DNA of 35,565 bases from a virus. The stretch is from the IMG/VR virus record IMGVR_UViG_3300037488_000797, positions 1-35,565 of that record; one strand, written 5' to 3'. A program made the translations under genes and the position numbers. Of the stretch, positions 30,669 to 35,565 are shown piece by piece. The notes beneath the pieces are model-generated. The model saw only the letters and a list, made by a program, of their open reading frames with translations, was not told the origin of the DNA and did not search any database. Position 1 is the first letter of the stretch. Each line of letters begins with the position of its first letter.

Positions 30669-31544
30669 TCATTTGGAGGATGCTGCACGCTTTTGCGCCT
30701 TGTACTGGATGACCTTGGTCATGTTGCCAGTACGGGCAGCTTCTTCGCGCAGCCGTTCTAGGGTTGAGTCCACCGCCCCAGAGACTCGGCCGGTTCCGGA
30801 CACGATTCTTTCGGGCGGTGGGGCTGCCCTGCGGTTGGTAACTTTCAAGTCTTTCTCCAGTTTCGCTACCGCAAAGGCAAACTTTACGGGGTCTTTGATG
30901 GCTGCCAGCTCTTGCGCCTTCTTGGGGTTCTTGCCGAGTGCGTAGACGACCAGGGCGGGGTTATCCGCACCTTGCAGCATGACGCCTTGCTGGGTGACGT
31001 TGAAGAACTCCTGGGCCACGGCCTCGGCATCTTCAAAGTCTTTGACTCGCAGCTCGGCTTTCGCCTTGCCGTAGCCATCCAGTTTGGCTTGCCAGGCTTT
31101 CTGCTGATTCATAACTTCAGCTTCTTGCTTGGCGTTGGCTTCGTCGGCTTGTCGCTTGCGCTCAAACCAAGTGGCCAGTGCTTGCTCGAACTTATCGGCA
31201 TCGTAGTCATGTTCTTCAAGGCTTGGCTTCTTGCCTAGCACGACCGGCTTGGTCTCAGTCTGTGCGGTGGTTTGCAGCTTGGCTTCTAGTTCACGAATGC
31301 GTCGCGATTTTTCGCGGTCTGACTTGCGCAGCTCGCGCACCCATTCAGGAGCGTGTGCCGGTTCTTCGGGAGGTGGCGCTTCCTCACCAATGGAGACTAC
31401 AACCTCGTCGGATTCGCCGTCGTCTGCTGGGGTCTCGGCCTGATCGCCTTCGGCTTGCGCTTCGGGTTGCTCGGTGGCCTCGTCCTCAAGGACTGCGGTG
31501 TCGTCGTTGGTGGTGTCGATCTCCTGATCTGCCTTTGTGTTCAT
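30669..31544 (-). CDS. Scaffolding protein
   Basis: 291 residues (P22 gp8 has 303). Acidic N terminus (EDEATEQPEAQAEGD), long charged helices (EWVRELRKSDREKSRRIRE; KRQADEANAKQEAEVMNQQ) and a basic C terminus (VIQYKAQKRAASSK), which in P22 binds the coat. Start at 31544 is six bases after AGGG; an upstream GTG at 31565 is less likely. Confidence 0.85.
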   Translation of the reverse strand: MNTKADQEIDTTNDDTAVLEDEATEQPEAQAEGDQAETPADDGESDEVVVSIGEEAPPPEEPAHAPEWVRELRKSDREKSRRIRELEAKLQTTAQTETKPVVLGKKPSLEEHDYDADKFEQALATWFERKRQADEANAKQEAEVMNQQKAWQAKLDGYGKAKAELRVKDFEDAEAVAQEFFNVTQQGVMLQGADNPALVVYALGKNPKKAQELAAIKDPVKFAFAVAKLEKDLKVTNRRAAPPPERIVSGTGRVSGAVDSTLERLREEAARTGNMTKVIQYKAQKRAASSK

Positions 31545-31603
31545 CTTTGACCCTGTGAAACTCACCCATTAAAACGGCTGGGTGGATACCGTGTGCGTAA
31601 TTG

Positions 31604-33676
31604 TCACTCAATTGTGGGTTGGTTGACAAATGGTTGTGCTTGTTGCTGGATCATGCCGCCGATTTGCTCGGCCATTTTTAAAGCATGGTCTTGCGAATCC
31701 ATGTCGATGTTGCTGAGGGTCTCGACTGTTTTGGCCCGGCTGAGTTCTGCGTCGGCCACGGTCTTGACGGTGTCGGCACGGGCTTTGGCTGCTTTGGCTG
31801 TGGCTTCCTCGGCTGCTGCCTGCAAGTACATGGCGTTGGGGTCTTGTGGCTGGCCTTGCATCTCGGCCATGAGTTCTTGGGCCTCGTCGTCGGTGGGCTT
31901 GACCACGCCCATGCGCAGGAGCTTCTTGCGGAAGTAGGCGTTGGCGTCGCTGATGCCCTCGCCTTCCATGTTCATCATGGCCATGGCAGTAATCACTTGC
32001 TGGGTCTCTGGATCTGCTGTGATCTGGAGCATCCCGGTCAGGGCGCGGACTGTGGCCTCGCGCTTGCTGGTGCTGGATGGGCCGACCTCGGCCACGACGT
32101 CAAAGGTGGCGGAGCTGAGGTCGTTTTGCATGACGACTTCGCCGGTCTCTTGATCGATGCTGGGCTGCATGAGTTCGACCATACCGGCCTCGCCTGTGGG
32201 GGCGATGGTCTTCATCTTGCGTTTGTCCTCGATGTAGACCTCTTTGGCCATGGAGAGCCAGATCTCGCCGCAGCGCTTCATGCCTTTTGCGAAGTTGCTC
32301 ATGTAGATGAAGGCCTGCATGTCGACGCGAGTCTGGATCATCTCCACGGCTTTGCCTGACATACCGCTGACCATTTTGTCAGCGCCTTGGGGGTTGCCCA
32401 GGATGTCTTGCATGTCGGTTTCGGTGATCTGCAAGAGCGCTGCCATGGCCGGTGGGATGTTGGGGGCGCGGGTGTAGGCGACCGGACCAGACACGGCTTG
32501 GTTGCCGTTCTGGTCGGTGATCGGGTTGATCAGCAGATACGGGTAGTCCTTGAGGTTGTCCTCGGACCACATAACTTGGTGGCCAGCGACCTGCTCAGGC
32601 GTGAGGATTGGCTTCTCGACTGAGGACAAGGCGCTGATCTCGCCCAGCTTGGACAGCTGCATGTTCTTGAGGCGCTGGGCATCTTTGGCCAAGCGCACGT
32701 GGCCCATGCAACGCTCGATGTTGTCGACAAACCAGCGCTTGCCGTACACGACCACGATCGGGATGCACTTGCCTGCGATGTAGCCTGCGTCTTCGAGCAC
32801 CTTGCCGCCCGACATGATGTACTTGTGCACGCGCTTGCGATTGACGCGCTTCTGGCGGATCTCGACTGTGCCGATGGCCGCGAGGGTTTCTTCCAGGGTT
32901 TCGTCGTTGGCAAAGTCGGCTGGGGTGTAGCGTTCTTCCTCGCCTGCGATGTTCTGGAAGATGCGGATGGTCTCTGTCTTTTCCTCGACCTTGTAGTACT
33001 CGGCCACATACACGACGTCAGGGGTGCACCAGTCGAACTCGTACTGGTGGATGATCTTTGGCCAGTCGGTTGGGTCATCGCCCCAGGTGTCTTTGTAGGC
33101 CTGGCGCGTCATGCTGGTGACGACGTAGCAATACTTGGCGTCGGACTTGTCCTGGCGCTTGGCCCCGAGATCAAAGAACACCGAGCTGTCAGCGTCGAAT
33201 ATGGGTTCGATCCTGATGCGCTGCCGGTCATCCTCTGGGTCTTCCTCGTCCTCGTAGACAGTGCGCAGACGCCAGGCGCCGATGCCGCCGCCGACTGCTT
33301 CCTCGAAGGCGTTGTCGTAGGCTTCATCTGCAACGGATGCCTGCTCGTCTGCACGATACAGACCGTCGCAGACCTCGGCCAGCTTGTCGTTTTCCTGGCC
33401 GTCCTTAGACACGTAGTCCACCGTGATGCGGTTGTTGCGGTACTCGTTGATGATGCGAATCACCGAGAGCATGATTTTGTTGACCTCGAACTTGGGCTTG
33501 TTCTCGTACAAGTCCCAAAGTGGGCCTTCCCACTGGCTGCCTGCCAGCGAGTAGAAGCGCCGGTCTTGGAGGCATTGCAAGCGCTCGTCACGGAGGGCTG
33601 TTTGTACGTCGTCAAACTGCGCCAGGGCTTCTGCGTGAAGGTTGGCGAGTCGTTGGTCGTTGCTCATTCGGGCCAT
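31604..33676 (-). CDS. Portal protein, P22 gp1-like
   Basis: 690 residues (P22 gp1 has 725). WDLYENKPKFEVNKIMLSV, then RNNRITVDYVSKDGQ and GGIGAWRLRTVYEDEED, are characteristic of the P22-like portal family. The C-terminal 150 residues form a long helical barrel (ATAKAAKARADTVKTVADA). GAGGAAAT precedes the ATG at 33676. It makes the dodecameric ring at the DNA entry vertex. Confidence 0.92.
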   Translation of the reverse strand: MARMSNDQRLANLHAEALAQFDDVQTALRDERLQCLQDRRFYSLAGSQWEGPLWDLYENKPKFEVNKIMLSVIRIINEYRNNRITVDYVSKDGQENDKLAEVCDGLYRADEQASVADEAYDNAFEEAVGGGIGAWRLRTVYEDEEDPEDDRQRIRIEPIFDADSSVFFDLGAKRQDKSDAKYCYVVTSMTRQAYKDTWGDDPTDWPKIIHQYEFDWCTPDVVYVAEYYKVEEKTETIRIFQNIAGEEERYTPADFANDETLEETLAAIGTVEIRQKRVNRKRVHKYIMSGGKVLEDAGYIAGKCIPIVVVYGKRWFVDNIERCMGHVRLAKDAQRLKNMQLSKLGEISALSSVEKPILTPEQVAGHQVMWSEDNLKDYPYLLINPITDQNGNQAVSGPVAYTRAPNIPPAMAALLQITETDMQDILGNPQGADKMVSGMSGKAVEMIQTRVDMQAFIYMSNFAKGMKRCGEIWLSMAKEVYIEDKRKMKTIAPTGEAGMVELMQPSIDQETGEVVMQNDLSSATFDVVAEVGPSSTSKREATVRALTGMLQITADPETQQVITAMAMMNMEGEGISDANAYFRKKLLRMGVVKPTDDEAQELMAEMQGQPQDPNAMYLQAAAEEATAKAAKARADTVKTVADAELSRAKTVETLSNIDMDSQDHALKMAEQIGGMIQQQAQPFVNQPTIE

Positions 33677-33704
33677 GGGGATTTCCTCAATTTGTGCGAT
33701 TGTC

Positions 33705-34931
33705 TCACCACTTTTTCACGTTGGCGATAGGGGTGAAGATCGCGGGTTTGGATGCACCGGCTCGGCGCACGGCTTCGCAGGCGTAGCGCAGGGCATCGAT
33801 GACGTGGTTTTTCTTGTCCTCCAGCACGGGCAGGATCTTTCCGGTCAGGGGGTCTTGCTTGTAGCTGTAGAGGGTGAGTTCGTCGATGGTGTGGATGCAC
33901 CGAGGGTGCACGACGATGTCGTAGTTCTTGAGAAACTCGATACCTTCCTCGACCGACTTCGGGCCTTTTACCGCCGTCATGATCTTGGGGAAGCCGTTCT
34001 TCTTCATGTGGCTGATGGTCTCGGGCCTGGCTGAGTCGGCCACGATTGGCCACTTCTCGGCCTCGGGAACGGTCATGAACAGCTCTGGGGTGTTCACGAT
34101 CTCGCATCCGACCATGTAGGCTTCGTAGTCGATGTAGAGCGTGCGGCCAACAATGTGGCAGCGCACCAGTGTGGTGGGGTCGATGGAAAAACCCCAGTCA
34201 GCGCCGAGCCGGTGGATAGCATCTGCGGGTGCTTCGAATTCCTCGACACGCCAGTTCTTAAAAACTCTTGTGTTGCTGTTGGTCAGGTAGCTGCCCATCC
34301 AGACGTGCTGGTACTTGTCGGGGTCGCGCCTCTTGTCGTACTCCATTTCGTCTCGGAGCACATCGGGAAACCACGGGTTGTCGGTGAAGTTGACCTTGAG
34401 GACTTTGGCGTCTTTGGGTGGCGTTGGGCCGCGTAGGAGGAAGTCGACAGGGTCACTGTTCTGCCTTGGGTTCCATGTGAACCATAGCTCGGACTCGGGC
34501 TTTCGGATGGTTGGCCGGAGCAGGTCAAGACTGGTCTGGCTCAGGCTTTGTGCTTCCTCCACCCAGGCGCAGTCGTAGCCTTCCAGCGACTTGATCGAAT
34601 CCGCCGTGTGGTTCTGCATACCCTGGAAGATGATCGCCCCGTCGCCTTTGCGACACTTGATCACGGCCTCCTGCACCTCGAAGTAGGCGCCTGCGTTCAT
34701 GGCCTCGATCTTGTTCTCCAGCAGCCGTTTGACGGACTGGCTGAGGGATTTCTGAATCTCGCGCACGCAGACGCTGCGCCGCTTCTGATCCATGATGTGA
34801 GCCTCGATCATGAGCTCGGCAAAGAAGTGGGACTTGCCGGAGCCTCGGCCACCCCATGCGCCTTTGTAGCGCGAGGGGTTCATGAGGGGCAGCGCCCATT
34901 CGGGGGTTTGAAGCTGGAGCACCTTACCCAT
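33705..34931 (-). CDS. Terminase large subunit (PBSX/Terminase_3 type)
   Basis: 408 residues. Walker A GGRGSGKS at 27-34, Walker B CAWVEEA near 120-126, and nuclease aspartates in LGADWGFSID, VADSARPE and HVIDALRYA. Powers DNA packaging and cuts the concatemer. Overlaps the small subunit gene by 8 bp. The type is used by headful-packaging phages. Confidence 0.93.
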   Translation of the reverse strand: MGKVLQLQTPEWALPLMNPSRYKGAWGGRGSGKSHFFAELMIEAHIMDQKRRSVCVREIQKSLSQSVKRLLENKIEAMNAGAYFEVQEAVIKCRKGDGAIIFQGMQNHTADSIKSLEGYDCAWVEEAQSLSQTSLDLLRPTIRKPESELWFTWNPRQNSDPVDFLLRGPTPPKDAKVLKVNFTDNPWFPDVLRDEMEYDKRRDPDKYQHVWMGSYLTNSNTRVFKNWRVEEFEAPADAIHRLGADWGFSIDPTTLVRCHIVGRTLYIDYEAYMVGCEIVNTPELFMTVPEAEKWPIVADSARPETISHMKKNGFPKIMTAVKGPKSVEEGIEFLKNYDIVVHPRCIHTIDELTLYSYKQDPLTGKILPVLEDKKNHVIDALRYACEAVRRAGASKPAIFTPIANVKKW

Positions 34932-35373
34932 TCTTGACGATCACCCGCTCGATCTTGGCAAACTCCAGCGGTGCACCGTCTGCGCCAGTCAGCTCATGCT
35001 TCTGGGTTTCTGCCCAGCGCATTTGCGTCTTGCTCCACCAGATCATTGCGCTGGTATCGCCGCCCATGGCTTTCTGGAATAGGGTTTTCCCTACCTGTCC
35101 ATTGGCCTTGGCTTTTCCAGACACCAGCTCGGTGGCAAAGTGCGCACGCAGCGTGTCGACGTGGATGCCATCGCGCACCAGTGCGCCAATCTGCTCGATG
35201 GGCAGCCCGTAGCCGGACAGCGCCTCGACCTGTTTGCGCTCGGCGTCGGTGGGTTCGAAGGCTGGTCTGCCTGCGTTATCACGAGCGCCGCCGTAGTTTG
35301 GATCATGCGCTTTAACTGGCACGCTTTTTGTTTTTTTGCTTTTAGTAATTGGTTTTTCAAGTTTTACTGTCAT
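34924..35373 (-). CDS. Terminase small subunit
   Basis: 149 residues. An HTH-like segment (GLPIEQIGALVRDGIHVDTL) follows a basic N terminus (KPITKSKKTKSVPVKAHD, then ARDNAGRPAF); the rest is helical (KTLFQKAMGGDTSAMIWW). It recognises the packaging site. Its first 17 bp overlap the end of the methyltransferase. A pac site may lie within or near this gene, as in P22. Confidence 0.85.
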   Translation of the reverse strand: MTVKLEKPITKSKKTKSVPVKAHDPNYGGARDNAGRPAFEPTDAERKQVEALSGYGLPIEQIGALVRDGIHVDTLRAHFATELVSGKAKANGQVGKTLFQKAMGGDTSAMIWWSKTQMRWAETQKHELTGADGAPLEFAKIERVIVKNG

Positions 35374-35565
35374 TGTGTACCTCCGCGAAAGGCTTTCCGG
35401 TTTCTGCGTGAACTGCGATTTTGCCTGCGAAGTCCTGCAAGCGTTTGATGATGACGTCGCAGTACTTGGGGTCGAGCTCCATCAGGCGTGCTCGACGGTT
35501 TGCTTTCTGGCAGGCGATCAGCGTGCTTCCGCTACCACCAAAAAGGTCAAGGACGATCCAGCCAT
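35357..35565 (-). CDS. ParB-methyltransferase fusion (C-terminal part, continues at position 127/1)
   Basis: This is the 3' end of the methyltransferase. The frame running through the 127-bp overlap gives ELDPKYCDVIIKRL and ends with TGA at 35357-35359. The last 17 bp overlap the start of the small terminase gene (ATG at 35373), which ties the methyltransferase to the packaging genes on one transcript. Bases 35439-35565 duplicate bases 1-127, so this entry and the left one describe one gene. Confidence 0.9.
   Translation of the reverse strand, partial: GWIVLDLFGGSGSTLIACQKANRRARLMELDPKYCDVIIKRLQDFAGKIAVHAETGKPFAEVHNDSKT
35439..35565. repeat. Terminal direct repeat, right copy (circular closure overlap)
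   Basis: This is an exact copy of bases 1-127. It lies inside the 3' part of the methyltransferase gene, which starts at 1241 on the minus strand and stops at 35357 after crossing the junction. Confidence 0.95.

Noticed and set aside
31583-31611. Promoter-like TTGAGT-17 bp-TATCCA on the minus strand between portal and scaffold
   Set aside because: Both boxes match consensus poorly and the -35 overlaps the end of the portal gene, so chance is likely.
32699-33730. Open frame of 343 codons on the plus strand opposite the portal gene
   Set aside because: It mirrors the codon bias of the portal gene, shows no recognisable domain and has no good ribosome-binding site. Similar long antisense frames at 27474-28505 and 29947-30945 were left out for the same reason.
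1-35565. tRNA genes, CRISPR arrays and insertion sequences
   Set aside because: No cloverleaf-like sequence with a GTTCGA arm, no regularly spaced repeats and no transposase or terminal inverted repeats were noticed; a covariance-model search would be the proper test.

Overview
The window is a complete, circularly closed genome of a tailed bacteriophage. The first 127 bases and the last 127 bases are identical, so the unique length is 35,438 bp and one gene, a ParB-like/DNA methyltransferase fusion, is cut by the arbitrary contig ends. The virion genes follow the order of Salmonella phage P22: small terminase, large terminase, portal, scaffold, P22-type coat, gp4-like tail accessory protein, gp10-like tail factor, gp7/gp20/gp16-like ejection proteins, head-binding adaptor and tailspike. 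This points to a podovirus with headful packaging. No integrase, excisionase, recognisable CI-type repressor, DNA polymerase, tRNA or CRISPR was found. The host is probably a Gram-negative Pseudomonadota; a freshwater betaproteobacterium is a guess from overall gene style only.

Layout on the circle. Two transcription blocks diverge from an A+T-rich gap at 4588-4714. The minus-strand block runs leftward from a small HTH protein (4587) through a TOPRIM primase-helicase, a 194-bp regulatory or origin-like gap (2422-2615), two paralogous winged-helix-like proteins, a DUF3310 protein, a 43-residue secreted peptide and the methyltransferase. It crosses the contig junction into terminase and continues through all head, tail and lysis genes to a holin ending at 14988. 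The plus-strand block runs from a Sak4-like ATPase (4715) through DUF669, a Cas4-like nuclease, an SF2 helicase and a VRR-NUC nuclease, then about a dozen small accessory genes, a HExxH protein, ThyX, an FtsK-gamma-like domain protein and two small membrane proteins. It ends at 15012. The two blocks meet tail to tail and overlap by 25 bp.

How the parts work together. The primase-helicase presumably starts replication on host polymerase. Sak4, DUF669, the Cas4-like nuclease, the SF2 helicase and VRR-NUC form a recombination and repair set. ThyX supplies dTMP, and the methyltransferase probably protects DNA from restriction or marks it. Concatemers are packaged by TerS/TerL into a P22-like capsid. 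The tail is short, with a stand-alone head-binding adaptor, a small DYEEGTW-type tail-tip protein and a beta-helix spike in an A+T-rich island, which suggests exchange of the receptor-binding module. Lysis uses an M15 endopeptidase flanked by two holin-like membrane proteins.

Most neighbouring genes overlap by 1 to 8 bp (ATGA, TAATG, TGATG), and intrinsic terminators are rare. The clearest one follows the coat gene.
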